Positions 25,914-35,193 of a stretch of DNA of 57,330 nucleotides are shown here, piece by piece. Below the pieces are notes generated by a model. It saw only the letters and a program-made list of their open reading frames with translations, was not told the origin of the DNA and made no database searches. Within the stretch, counting starts at the first letter, position 1. Each line of letters begins with the position of its first letter. The stretch is from Alphaproteobacteria bacterium (GTDB lineage: Bacteria > Pseudomonadota > Alphaproteobacteria > Ferrovibrionales > Ferrovibrionaceae), in the NCBI GenBank assembly GCA_018336035.1, contig JAGXRD010000063.1, positions 1 through 57,330 on the forward strand, written 5' to 3'. The position numbers and the translations under genes are program-made.

Positions 25914-28900
25914 CTACTGCCGTGACTTGCCCACCGCCTCGCGCAGCAGCAGGTAGACCTTGCCGATATCGGCGGTGACGAAAGCCGAGGTCAGCAGTTC
26001 CTCGTGCTCCACGCCCTTGGCGCCGGCCAGCACGCGCTCGAATTCGGCCACGTAGCGATCGGTGAAGTCGCGGAACTCGCCATTCTCCTGATACTTGCCG
26101 CGGATCTTGTCGAGATCGCGCTGGTCGATCAGCTTGCGGGTGAACAGGCCGCGCTCGCCCTTGTAGTAGCGGCGCCACAGTTCTTCAGACAGGTCGCGGT
26201 TGAGCAGGCGCGAGATGTCGATGGCCATCGAGTTGAGATGGCCAGTGATGAAGGCCGCCGTCTTGAGGAACTGCTCGCCGCGCAAAGCCTGCGTCGCCTT
26301 GCGCAAGGATTCGGCTTCCACGCTGGCAGTCCGCGCGGCTTCGGCCAGTGCCTTGGCATCGGCTTTCAGGCTGGCTTCGGCGGAGGCGGCTTCGCTGGCG
26401 GCACGGGCAGCGGCCGAAGCCAGCTCCTGCGCGCGCTGGCCCAGCGTCTCGGCGGTTTCGGCGGCGCGCGCACTGGCGCGGTCGGTGACGGCGCCGAATT
26501 CGGTGCCGGTGCGGGCCATGCGTTCGCCGATCTCGGTGACCTTCTCCGACAGGCGTGCCGCACGGGTATCGACCTCGTCGGCCTGACGACGGAAGCCGTC
26601 GCTCATCCGGTCGGTCTGCTTCATCGCGTCTTCAACGATGTTGGCCAGTTCGCGCGTGCGGTTGCGCAGCACTTCACTGGCATCGTCGATCCGGCCCGAG
26701 GCATTGCCCACCGCGAGGTTGATCTCGCGGGCGCGGGCATCGAAGGTGGCACCGACCTGCTCGACGCGGCTGACCGCTTCGTCGGACACGCGGGCGACTT
26801 CGCTGGCCTGGCGGCGGAAGCTGTCGCCGATATTGGCGGTCTTGAGGATCGCCGCATCCGACGCCTCGGCCAGTTCCTGAACACGGCCGCGGAAGTTCTC
26901 GCGGATGCTTTCGGCCTGGCGGGTAAGTTCGGACGACAGCGAGGTGAGCGCGCCGGCCTGTTCGTGGATGGTGCTGCGCAGTTCCAGCGTACGGTCGACC
27001 ACGCTCTGGGCTGCATCGCCCAGCTCGATCGAGCGGATGCGCGCCGTGTCGCCAGCCGTATTGATGCTGCCGGTCGCCTTCTCGGCGGCGGCATTGAGCG
27101 CCTGCGTCTCGATCTGCGCCTTGTCGCTCATGGCAAGCAGCGCCGAAGTCTGCGCCGTGGCGCGTTCGGCGAGCGTCGCCATCGCCTCGGCCACCTTCAT
27201 GGCCAGATCCTGCAGGTCCTTGGCACGCGCCTGCGCGGCACTGCCGGCCAGCTGAGACTCCATCGCAGCGCGTTCCGAGGCGGCGCTGAGGGCATGGGCC
27301 TGAATCTGCGCGGTCTCGCTGACCTGATGCAGGCGCTGCGCGGCGCGCTCGGCGGCGGCCTGCAACTGCACGGCATCCTGACCGGCGCTGTCGCCGGCTG
27401 AGCGCAGACGCTGCGCCGTGCGGGCGGCGGCCTGGTCGAGGCCATCGACCTGGTCGCGCACGGCAGTGCCGGTTTCGGTGATCCGCCTGGCAACACCATC
27501 GATGGTGAGACCGAACTGTTCGGCATGGCCGCGCAGCAGCGCGCCAGCGGCACCGATCTGGTCGTCGGTGCGCTGGGCCGCCTGGGCCAGCAGCGCATTG
27601 GCCTGTTGCATGGTGTCCTGTACCTGCGCCGCCATGGCGATGGCATCGCGGCCCGACTGGGCCAGCGTCTCGATGCGCGAACGGATGCTCTCGTCCGCTT
27701 CGCCGATCTTGGACAGCGCACGGCCGGCGGTTTCGTCCAGCGTATCGGCGCGCTGCTTCAGCTCGTCGCCGGTGCGCATGGCGCGGTCGGCGATCTGCTG
27801 CAGGGTCTGCGTCATGCTGGCGCCTTCGCGGCGCAGCGCATCGCCAGCCTGGGCCAGACGCTGGTCGGCCAGCTCGGCGGCCGAGCCAAGCTGGTCGGCC
27901 TGATGCCGCACAAGGTCGCCGGTAAGCTTGAGGCGCTGTTCGGCCTGGGTCGCGGCCTCGGCAAAGGCTTCGGCCTGGCGCGTGGCGCCGGCGCCGGCCT
28001 GTTCCAGCGCATGGGTGCGGGTGCGCATGTCGTCGCTGGACACGCGCAGGCGTTCGGCCACGCGCGAACCCTGGTCGTCGAGCGCGCCGACTTCGGAGCG
28101 GATCGTCTCGCCAATATCGCGGATGCGGCTGATCGTGGTGCCGGTGGCATGTTCGATCTCGCGCACGCGTTCGCGCAGCACGGTGCCGGCGGCTTCAGCG
28201 CTGTCGATCACCTTCTGGCTGGCGTTGCTGAAGGTCTGGCTCTCGCGGCCGAAGCTCTCGCTGGCGGCGGTGGCGCGTGCCACGGTGACTTCGGCAGCCG
28301 TGGTGATGACCTGCGCGCTTTCGGCAAAGCTGAGGCCGATACGGCCGGCTTCGCCGCCGGCGCGGGTGACGGCATGTTCGAGGGCAACGATCTTGTGCTC
28401 GAGTTGCTCGGCGATCTGCTGCGCCACTTCAGCGGCGCGGTTCACCGCCTGGTCCATCAGCTCGCCATGGCGGCGCGACAGTTCGTCGACGCGCTCATTC
28501 TGGAACTGGATGGCGGATGTAATACGGGCGATCTCGGTGGCCTTGCCCTGGAAGATGCCGCGGGCGGTTTCCACCTCGCGCACGATCACATCGGCGGCCT
28601 GCAGCAGTACCTGCGCCTGGGACGAGACGGTCTGGCCCAGACCGGTCACCTTGGAATTCATTTCGGTGCCGACCTTCTCGGCGGCATCGACCAGCGTGCG
28701 GCTCTGTTCCTCGAAGCGGCCGGCAAGGCCCTTCACGGTATTGTCGAGATCGCGGTTGACCTGCTCGGCCGCCGACAGCAGCGACTGCGAAGACTGGTGC
28801 AGGGTGCCGGTGATCTGGCGTGCCTGCTGGGCGACCTGTTCACCCGCACCGGCGGCGGCGCTCATCAGCGCCTGCTGCTGGCCGGCCATGGTCTCGCCCA

Positions 28901-29384
28901 GGGTGGCAATCTTGTCGGTGGCGGACTGCGCCGCCTCTTCCATCTCGCGGGCCTGGCGGCGCAGCGCGCCGGCCAGTGCCGAGACGCGACGTTCGGCTTC
29001 CGGGGTGGGATAGCTGAGGTCGAGCAGCAGTTCGTGCAGGGCGGCGGACTGGCGCTTGATCGCCATGCCGCGCCACATGTTGAGCAGCATCAGCCAGAGG
29101 AAGGCGAGCGGCGCGGCGACACCGGCAATGAAGGCGCCGATCTCGTGCGGCAGCGCATGCCACAGATTGGTCCAGCCGATCGAACTGTTGATGTAGCTGA
29201 CGCAGAAGAGAATCCAGAGCAGGCTGATACCCGCGCCCGCGCCCACCATGATCAGGCGGCGCCGTTCCAGCATGGGCGTACCGACCAGGGCAGCGGCCCG
29301 GCCTTCGGCCTCGGCAACAGCCTGTTCGCTCGCCGACTTCGCGGCATTGGCGGCCATATCGGCCCGCGGATGTTTGATCAGCAT
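25914..29384 (-). CDS. Large membrane-anchored coiled-coil protein (TipN-like architecture)
   Basis: The 1,156-residue product has two N-terminal membrane segments (about 44-64 and 83-104), then over 900 residues of Ala/Gln/Glu/Arg-rich heptad sequence, and a distinct C-terminal domain (about 1040-1156) with HLNSMAIDISRLLNRDL, ELWRRYYKGERG and DIGKVYLLLRE. The coiled coil has internal near-repeats built on A.R..Q.A..L motifs. This layout resembles the Caulobacter polarity protein TipN and other alphaproteobacterial scaffolds, so a role in cell polarity or envelope organisation is a reasonable guess only. GGGAGG supports the start at 29384. Confidence 0.7.
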   Translation of the reverse strand: MLIKHPRADMAANAAKSASEQAVAEAEGRAAALVGTPMLERRRLIMVGAGAGISLLWILFCVSYINSSIGWTNLWHALPHEIGAFIAGVAAPLAFLWLMLLNMWRGMAIKRQSAALHELLLDLSYPTPEAERRVSALAGALRRQAREMEEAAQSATDKIATLGETMAGQQQALMSAAAGAGEQVAQQARQITGTLHQSSQSLLSAAEQVNRDLDNTVKGLAGRFEEQSRTLVDAAEKVGTEMNSKVTGLGQTVSSQAQVLLQAADVIVREVETARGIFQGKATEIARITSAIQFQNERVDELSRRHGELMDQAVNRAAEVAQQIAEQLEHKIVALEHAVTRAGGEAGRIGLSFAESAQVITTAAEVTVARATAASESFGRESQTFSNASQKVIDSAEAAGTVLRERVREIEHATGTTISRIRDIGETIRSEVGALDDQGSRVAERLRVSSDDMRTRTHALEQAGAGATRQAEAFAEAATQAEQRLKLTGDLVRHQADQLGSAAELADQRLAQAGDALRREGASMTQTLQQIADRAMRTGDELKQRADTLDETAGRALSKIGEADESIRSRIETLAQSGRDAIAMAAQVQDTMQQANALLAQAAQRTDDQIGAAGALLRGHAEQFGLTIDGVARRITETGTAVRDQVDGLDQAAARTAQRLRSAGDSAGQDAVQLQAAAERAAQRLHQVSETAQIQAHALSAASERAAMESQLAGSAAQARAKDLQDLAMKVAEAMATLAERATAQTSALLAMSDKAQIETQALNAAAEKATGSINTAGDTARIRSIELGDAAQSVVDRTLELRSTIHEQAGALTSLSSELTRQAESIRENFRGRVQELAEASDAAILKTANIGDSFRRQASEVARVSDEAVSRVEQVGATFDARAREINLAVGNASGRIDDASEVLRNRTRELANIVEDAMKQTDRMSDGFRRQADEVDTRAARLSEKVTEIGERMARTGTEFGAVTDRASARAAETAETLGQRAQELASAAARAASEAASAEASLKADAKALAEAARTASVEAESLRKATQALRGEQFLKTAAFITGHLNSMAIDISRLLNRDLSEELWRRYYKGERGLFTRKLIDQRDLDKIRGKYQENGEFRDFTDRYVAEFERVLAGAKGVEHEELLTSAFVTADIGKVYLLLREAVGKSRQ

Positions 29385-29716
29385 CGCAACCTCCCCCGTC
29401 GGGGCTCAGGAATCGGTTTCCAGGCCCGGTCGGATCGCGTCATTCCCGCATTGAAACACACAACACCCCGGCGCGAGGCGGAAAACGCGCACCGGGTAGC
29501 ACACAATATTTAGGGTCCAATGGTTAACGACGCCTTGCCCCCGACCCTATATCCGCCGCAACGGGCCACATGAATCGGACCCTGTGGATAGCGGGGATAA
29601 GTTTTTCGCGACAGCCCAAAAACAGCCATCGTGCGCGACACGGCATAAAATCAGGGGGTTCACGCTGCGGGGAGTCCGTCAACAGGTTTTTTTACAGTCG
29701 TGTCACATACACTGTA

Positions 29717-29753
29717 TTGACCCTCTTTTAACGATGAGTACCATATCTAGTGT
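29717..29753 (+). promoter_or_regulatory. Candidate nrdA promoter with overlapping NrdR-like box
   Basis: TTGACC (29717-29722) and TACCAT (29739-29744) are 16 bp apart. GTACCATATCTAGTGT (29738-29753) matches the NrdR consensus ACACWATATATWGTGT at 12 of 16 positions and overlaps the -10. A weaker second box (9/16) begins at 29705, 33 bp upstream, near the three-turn spacing typical of paired NrdR sites. Confidence 0.5.
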
Positions 29754-29791
29754 TCGTTGGACCTGTTTCGTGACGACGCTGCGCCGCTTCC

Positions 29792-29816
29792 GGAAGCCCG
29801 CTTTGGGGCCTTTTTT
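29792..29816 (+). terminator. Terminator-like hairpin in the nrdA leader
   Basis: AAGCCC pairs with GGGCCTT (one bulged C) around a short loop and is followed by TTTTTT. It lies about 50 bases after the predicted transcription start and 144 bases before nrdA, so it could end a short leader transcript. The stem is short and only moderately stable. Confidence 0.4.
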
Positions 29817-29959
29817 ATGGGTTTTCGGAGGTGAAAGGGCGGGGTGCGCGGCCGCCGGGACAGAGCAACGGACGGAACCTTGAGATTTGATGATTTTTAC
29901 GGCCGGTCGGGCCCCGCTATGGCGACTCCCCGACCGCGATAAATGAGGGGACACAATCC

Positions 29960-31888
29960 GTGCTCAACACTCTGCAGACCGAACGCGGCATTCGCATCGA
30001 CGTTGACCGCAGCCGCGACCGCCTCCTCACCGATTTCGGCAAGGCCACGCTGGACGACCGCTACCTGCTGCCCGGCGAGTCCTACCAGGACCTGTTCGCC
30101 CGCGTGGCCGGCCACTATGCCGACGACACCGCGCATGCCCAGCGCATGTATGGCTATATCAGCAAGCTGTGGTTCATGCCCTCGACTCCGGTGCTGTCGA
30201 ATGGCGGCACCAATCGCGGCCTGCCGATCTCCTGCTTCCTGAACGAGGCCAATGACAGCCTCGACGGCATCCTCGGCCTGTGGAACGAGAATGTCTGGCT
30301 GGCGGCCCGCGGCGGCGGCATCGGCAGCTACTGGGGCAATCTGCGTTCGATCGGCGAAAAGGTCGGTCAGAATGGCAAGACCTCGGGCATCATCCCCTTC
30401 ATCCGCGTGATGGACAGCCTGACGCTGGCGATCAGCCAGGGCTCGCTGCGCCGTGGTTCGGCCGCCTGCTACCTGCCGATCGACCATCCGGAAATCGAGG
30501 AGTTCATCGAGATCCGCCGTCCGACCGGCGGCGATCCGAACCGCAAGGCGCTCAACCTGCATAACGGCATCCTGATCTCGGACGCCTTCATGCGCGCCGT
30601 GGAAGCCGATGAGCAGTGGGCCCTGCTGAGCCCGCATGACCAGACCGTGCAGCGCACTGTCTCGGCCCGCGCGCTGTGGATCCGCATCCTCACCGCCCGC
30701 ATCGAGACCGGCGAGCCCTACATCGTCTATATCGACCATGTGAACCGCGCCCTGCCCGAGCAGCACAAGCTGGCCGGCCTGCGCGTGAAGACCTCGAACC
30801 TGTGCAGCGAGATCACGCTGCCCACCGGTGTCGATCATCATGGCCAGAACCGCACCGCGGTGTGCTGCCTGTCGTCGCTGAACCTGGAATACTTCCACGA
30901 GTGGAAGGAACATCCGCTGTTCATCGAGGACTGCCTGCGCTTCCTCGACAATGTGCTGAGCGACTTCATCGCCAATGCCCCGGACAGCATGAGCAAGGCG
31001 CGCTATGCCGCCGAGCGCGAGCGTTCGGTCGGCCTGGGCGTGATGGGCTTCCACTCCTTCCTGCAGGCCAACGACGTGCCGTGGGAAAGCGTGATGGCCA
31101 AGGTGTGGAACCGCACCATCTTCAAGCATGTGAAGGAGCATTCCGACGCGGCCTCGCGCAAGCTGGCCGAAGAGCGCGGCGCCTGCCTCGATGCCGCCGA
31201 ATACGGCATCATGGAACGCTTCTCGCACAAGATCGCGATTGCGCCGACCGCTTCGATCTCGATCATTGCCGGCGGCGCGTCGCCGGGCATCGAGCCGAAC
31301 GTGGCCAATGCCTTCACGCACAAGACGCTGTCGGGCTCCTTCTCGGTGCGCAACAGCTATCTCGAGAAGACGCTGGAGCAGTATGGCAAGAACGACGACG
31401 ACACCTGGTCGTCGATCACCACCAGTGGCGGCTCGGTGCAGCATCTCGAATTCCTGTCGGATGACGAGAAGGCCGTGTTCAAGACCGCCTTCGAGATCGA
31501 CCAGCGCTGGCTGATCGACCTCGCGGCCGACCGCACGCCCTATATCTGCCAGGCGCAGAGCCTGAACATCTTCCTGCCGGCCAATGTGCATAAGCGCGAC
31601 CTGCACCAGATCCACTTCCAGGCCTGGAAGAAGGGCGTGAAGAGCCTCTACTACTGCCGCTCGCTGTCGATCCAGCGCGCCGAGACAGTCTCGGGCAAGG
31701 GCGTGGCCGAGAAGGCGACGACCAACGTGGTGTCGATCCCGCTGGCCGGCAAGATCAATCAAAACGAGCGCCCCATGGGCGTTCCGGAGCTGGAGCCGGA
31801 GCTGCCGCTCGCCGCCATGGCTGCTGTCGCCGCTTCGGGCGGTCCGCGCGAAGCCGTCGATTACGACGAATGCCTGTCCTGTCAGTAA
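29960..31888 (+). CDS. nrdA: Ribonucleoside-diphosphate reductase, large subunit, without ATP-cone
   Basis: NrdA reduces ribonucleotides to deoxyribonucleotides, using a radical delivered by NrdB. The 642-residue protein has the redox Cys92 (PISCFLNE), the active-site NLCSE (Cys282, Glu284) and Cys302/303, the tandem Tyr near 564 (LYYCRS) for radical transfer, and a C-terminal CLSC pair for re-reduction. The N-terminus goes straight to the catalytic domain, without the roughly 90-residue ATP-cone that switches activity off at high dATP. The start is GTG. nrdB lies 15.6 kb away. A strong terminator follows at 31938. Confidence 0.93.
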   Translation: MLNTLQTERGIRIDVDRSRDRLLTDFGKATLDDRYLLPGESYQDLFARVAGHYADDTAHAQRMYGYISKLWFMPSTPVLSNGGTNRGLPISCFLNEANDSLDGILGLWNENVWLAARGGGIGSYWGNLRSIGEKVGQNGKTSGIIPFIRVMDSLTLAISQGSLRRGSAACYLPIDHPEIEEFIEIRRPTGGDPNRKALNLHNGILISDAFMRAVEADEQWALLSPHDQTVQRTVSARALWIRILTARIETGEPYIVYIDHVNRALPEQHKLAGLRVKTSNLCSEITLPTGVDHHGQNRTAVCCLSSLNLEYFHEWKEHPLFIEDCLRFLDNVLSDFIANAPDSMSKARYAAERERSVGLGVMGFHSFLQANDVPWESVMAKVWNRTIFKHVKEHSDAASRKLAEERGACLDAAEYGIMERFSHKIAIAPTASISIIAGGASPGIEPNVANAFTHKTLSGSFSVRNSYLEKTLEQYGKNDDDTWSSITTSGGSVQHLEFLSDDEKAVFKTAFEIDQRWLIDLAADRTPYICQAQSLNIFLPANVHKRDLHQIHFQAWKKGVKSLYYCRSLSIQRAETVSGKGVAEKATTNVVSIPLAGKINQNERPMGVPELEPELPLAAMAAVAASGGPREAVDYDECLSCQ

Positions 31889-31937
31889 GACCGGCCTGCC
31901 AGTAATTCCTGGCACGCGTTGGGGAGAAGAAGATCAG

Positions 31938-31965
31938 CGGCCCGGGAGACTCCCGGGCCGTTTTT
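31938..31965 (+). terminator. Rho-independent terminator of nrdA
   Basis: A perfect 10-bp stem, CGGCCCGGGA / TCCCGGGCCG, with a 3-base loop is followed by five T. The T run ends at the first base of the SPW gene's stop codon on the other strand. Confidence 0.92.
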
Positions 31966-32378
31966 CAATAGGCGACGTCGGACGAGCCGCCCTGCCAGAT
32001 TTCGATGACGGCCACCACGACCACCAGCGCACCCAGCCCGGTATGGGCCAGCATCGCCGCATCGTAAGCCGTGAATCCGAGTAGCCAGGGCGAGAGGATC
32101 GCCCAGATGCCGAGCAGGCCGCTGATATAGGCTTCCCAGCGATCCAGCAATGTGAGCGCCAGTGCCGACAGCGCGCAGATCAGGCCGCCAATGATCACGG
32201 CATTCAGCGTGGCGCCTTCGAGGCCGGTGAATTGTAGCAGCCAGGGCGACACCGCGAGCAGCAGGCCGAAAACCATATTCGCCCAGTCTTGCCAGCGACT
32301 GTCTTTCCAGCGCCGCCGCTCCCAGCCGCGCGCAGCGGTCCGACGATCCGGTGAATGATCCTGTGTGACATGGGCCAT
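31965..32378 (-). CDS. SPW-repeat membrane protein
   Basis: This 137-residue protein has four membrane segments and two copies of the SPW motif (AVSPWLLQF and ILSPWLLGF), which define a family of small membrane proteins of unknown function. A basic N-terminal tail (about 1-40) faces the cytoplasm by the positive-inside rule. GGAGG lies 6 bases before the ATG at 32378, so the in-frame codons to 32465 are not used. It shares its 3' end region with the nrdA terminator. Confidence 0.83.
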   Translation of the reverse strand: MAHVTQDHSPDRRTAARGWERRRWKDSRWQDWANMVFGLLLAVSPWLLQFTGLEGATLNAVIIGGLICALSALALTLLDRWEAYISGLLGIWAILSPWLLGFTAYDAAMLAHTGLGALVVVVAVIEIWQGGSSDVAY

Positions 32379-32537
32379 GGCGGTCCTCCTCGGCGTGGAT
32401 CGGCAGAGCGATGCCACGCATTGAAAGGGCCGTGCGACCTTGCTTCCCCCCGTGCGGTGCCGCACGGCTCAGCTTCAATGTTCAGTCCGGCTTAGCCTTG
32501 CATTGCACTGTGGCAAATGTATGCCGGGCGGAAGGCC

Positions 32538-32560
32538 AAAAAAGCGCGGCGAAACCGCGG
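32538..32560 (-). terminator. Rho-independent terminator of the siderophore-receptor gene
   Basis: On the minus strand CGCGG TTTCG CCGCG is followed by CTTTTTT. Just upstream of it (32566-32591) a 10-bp hairpin CCCTGCCGCT / AGCGGCAGGG adds a second stem directly after the receptor's stop codon. Confidence 0.8.
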
Positions 32561-32603
32561 AAATCCCCTGCCGCTAGCAAGAGCGGCAGGGAGTTGCGGC
32601 GTT

Positions 32604-35054
32604 TTACCAGCGATAGCGCAGGCCGGCCGTGATTGTGCGCTCATACCCGTAAGCGCACCAGCTGTCGCCGTAATAACAGGAGGCGACATAGGTGGTGTCG
32701 AACAGATTCTTCGCGTTCAGGGTCAGCTCCATACCGGTGAAGTTGTTCGACAGCGCGCCGAGATCGTAGCTGACCATCGCATCGACCAGCGTCACAGGTG
32801 AGACGCTGATCTTGTTCGAGGTATTCACCGTCTCACCGGTATAACGCACGCCGGTACCGAGACTGAGGCCCTTGTAGGTGCCCGCGGGCATGCGATACAC
32901 GGCCCAGGCCGAGGCCTGATGCTCCGGTACCGCGGCCAGGCGGTTGCCCTGGTTCTCGGTATCCTTGGTCAATTCGGTATCCAGCAGCGTATAGGCACCG
33001 ATCAGATCGAGCTGCTCGGTCACGCCGAAGCGCGCCTCCACTTCCAGACCGCGCGATTTCACTTCACCGGTCTGGAGAGAATAGAAGGCATGCGCCGGAT
33101 CGGCAGACTTTACATTGGTGCGGGTCAGATCGAAGACCGCCACCGTGTAGAGGCTGCGGGTGCCGGGCGGCTGATATTTCAGGCCGACTTCATACTGCTC
33201 GGCTTCCTCGGGCTTGAACGGCGCACCGGCAAAGGTGGTGCCGCCCTGCGGTGTGAAAGCCTCGGAATAGCTGACATACGGCGCCATGCCGTTGGCGAAG
33301 TTGTACATCAGGCCGGCTTTGCCGGTCCAGGCGCTGTCATCCTGTTTGACGACCTTACCGTTCTCATCCGTGGTGTCGATCTGCGAGTCATCGTGGCGCA
33401 GACCGAGCGTGAGCGTGAAGCCGCCCAGGCGCATCTGGTCCTGCGTGTAGATACCAACCTGCTCGGCCCGGCTTTCCTTGCGGCTGCGCGCCGGCGCGGT
33501 GATCGCCTGATAATAAACCGGATTCCACACATTCAGGTCCGGCGCGCTGCCGAAGCCGGTGGCGTAGCTACCGTTGACATGCTGGTAGTCGAAGCCGGTG
33601 ACCACGGTATGGTTGACCGGTCCGGTGCCGAAGCGCGTCTCAACCTGGTTGTCGATGGCATAGGTCATCAGGCTTTCGCGCGAACTGGCGGTGCCGCGCT
33701 TGAGATTGATGCCATCCGCCCGCATGCCGTCGGCATAGATGCTGTCATAGGCCATCGTGGTGTGATGCACGCGGCCGTTCGAGCGGAAGCTCCACACATC
33801 GGTGAAACGCTTGTCGAATTCGTAACCGAGGGCCTGCTGCTGACGAACCATCTTTTCGTAATTCGGATCGCCGTCGTAGAAGTCGACCGGGATGGTGCCG
33901 AACTGGCTCGGCAGCACGGTGCCCTGCGGCGGGATGCCGCCGTAGGAATTGCCCTTCGGATCACTCTGCACCAGACCGAGTAGCGTGAGACTGGTATCGA
34001 CATCCGGCCGCCAGGTGACGGACGGCGCGATCGCGATCCGCTCGTTTTCCGTCATGTTGATCTGGCCGTCTTCACTGATACCGACGCCCGTGAAGCGATA
34101 AAGGAGCTTACCCTCGGGATCGACCTTGCCGGAGAAGTCGCCGGTCACGCGGACATGGTTATTGCTGCCGCCCTCGATACCGACTTCATTCAGCGCGGTT
34201 TCGCTCGGACGCTTGCTGACCTGGTTGGCGATGCCGCCAGCCGGCGCCTGACCATAGAGCGTCGAACTCGGGCCCTTCAGCACCTCGACACGCTCCATCA
34301 GATACGGATCGAGCTGCGGTTCGATGTAATACAGGCCCTGCTGCTTCAGGCCGTTCCAGTAGCGCTGCGCATCGAAGCCGCGGATGGTGAACATGTCGTA
34401 GCGTGTGGCGACTGCGCCGCGGGTCTCCGGCGTTACGCCTGCGGTGTAGCGCAGGATCTGGTTCAGGGTCTGCGCATTCTGGTCTTCGATCTGCTGGCGC
34501 GGAATCACCGAGATTGACTGCGCCGTTTCCATCAACGGCGTATCCGTCTTGGTGCCGGTCGCCGAACGCGTCGCCACATAGCCATCGACCGGGCCGTAAG
34601 CCGATTCTGCGCTGCCCTGCCCTTCAATGGTCAGCGGCGGCAGAACGGCAGCGCCGCTGCTGTTCTTCGGCAGTTCCACCAGCCGTACCGTGGCAGGACC
34701 GGTGAAGCGATAGGTCATGCCGGTGCCCTCCAGCATGCGCGCCAGCGCGTCCTGCGCGCTCATGCTGCCATTGACCGCTGTGCTGCGCAGGCTCTGCAGT
34801 TGCGCGCCATCGAACAGGATCTGCAGCGAGGCACGGTTGGCCAGCGCCAGCACGGCGCGGCTGAGATCCTGTGCGGGAATGTCGAAGGCGATGCGCTGCT
34901 GCGCGGTCGCCTGCGCCGGGGCCGTGGTCTGCGCGAATGCCGCAGGCGCCACCGCGATGGCCGCGCCAATCATCAACAAACCACTCAGGCTGCGCCCAAC
35001 CCAATAGCGATCCCCACCTGCACCGACCCGCTGCGCAGTCAATGTCACATCCAT
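32604..35054 (-). CDS. TonB-dependent siderophore receptor with signalling (STN) domain
   Basis: This 816-residue outer-membrane receptor imports a ferric siderophore. A signal peptide ends near PAAFAQ. It is followed by a secretin/TonB short N-terminal (STN) domain (QQRIAFDIPAQDLSRAVLAL), the plug (TPLMETAQSISVIP) and a 22-strand barrel ending in Trp (GLRYRW), as outer-membrane insertion requires. The STN domain means it signals through the FecR and sigma genes directly upstream on the same strand. Sequence is of the FhuE/FpvA-like group; the siderophore is unknown. The start at 35054 is chosen for the signal peptide and the GGGGG upstream. Confidence 0.9.
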   Translation of the reverse strand: MDVTLTAQRVGAGGDRYWVGRSLSGLLMIGAAIAVAPAAFAQTTAPAQATAQQRIAFDIPAQDLSRAVLALANRASLQILFDGAQLQSLRSTAVNGSMSAQDALARMLEGTGMTYRFTGPATVRLVELPKNSSGAAVLPPLTIEGQGSAESAYGPVDGYVATRSATGTKTDTPLMETAQSISVIPRQQIEDQNAQTLNQILRYTAGVTPETRGAVATRYDMFTIRGFDAQRYWNGLKQQGLYYIEPQLDPYLMERVEVLKGPSSTLYGQAPAGGIANQVSKRPSETALNEVGIEGGSNNHVRVTGDFSGKVDPEGKLLYRFTGVGISEDGQINMTENERIAIAPSVTWRPDVDTSLTLLGLVQSDPKGNSYGGIPPQGTVLPSQFGTIPVDFYDGDPNYEKMVRQQQALGYEFDKRFTDVWSFRSNGRVHHTTMAYDSIYADGMRADGINLKRGTASSRESLMTYAIDNQVETRFGTGPVNHTVVTGFDYQHVNGSYATGFGSAPDLNVWNPVYYQAITAPARSRKESRAEQVGIYTQDQMRLGGFTLTLGLRHDDSQIDTTDENGKVVKQDDSAWTGKAGLMYNFANGMAPYVSYSEAFTPQGGTTFAGAPFKPEEAEQYEVGLKYQPPGTRSLYTVAVFDLTRTNVKSADPAHAFYSLQTGEVKSRGLEVEARFGVTEQLDLIGAYTLLDTELTKDTENQGNRLAAVPEHQASAWAVYRMPAGTYKGLSLGTGVRYTGETVNTSNKISVSPVTLVDAMVSYDLGALSNNFTGMELTLNAKNLFDTTYVASCYYGDSWCAYGYERTITAGLRYRW

Positions 35055-35193
35055 ACCTGGAATTCCCCCTGAAAGTGCTCGTACAGGTCTGCAAATGCTT
35101 ATCACTTGCGAACCTTGCCATTAGGACGAGGCACCCGGCGGTTTTGATAAATTTCCCGGCAGGAAAACCGCGAAAATTCTTTAAAATATTGAT

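Larger units (their letters stand above)
29385..29959 (+). other. 575-bp gene-free control region upstream of nrdA
   Basis: No convincing gene lies here; short ORFs show neither typical codon use nor ribosome sites. It holds a DnaA-box-like 8/9 match (TGTGGATAG, 29583-29591), a promoter with an NrdR-like box (29717-29753), and an imperfect hairpin followed by six T (29792-29816). The last 140 bases run to the GTG start of nrdA with GGGG at 29947-29950. Confidence 0.6.

Noticed and set aside
27525-29513. 662-codon plus-strand ORF rich in Gly/Leu
   Set aside because: Shadow of the coiled-coil gene; its repeat-rich composition mirrors the heptads on the true strand.
29584-29883. 99-codon ORF in the nrdA upstream region
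   Set aside because: Composition is unlike neighbouring genes, no Shine-Dalgarno is present, and it runs across the promoter, NrdR-like box and hairpin.
29897-31915. 672-codon minus-strand ORF
   Set aside because: Antisense to nrdA, which has every catalytic residue; no ribosome site or protein-like motif in the reverse frame.
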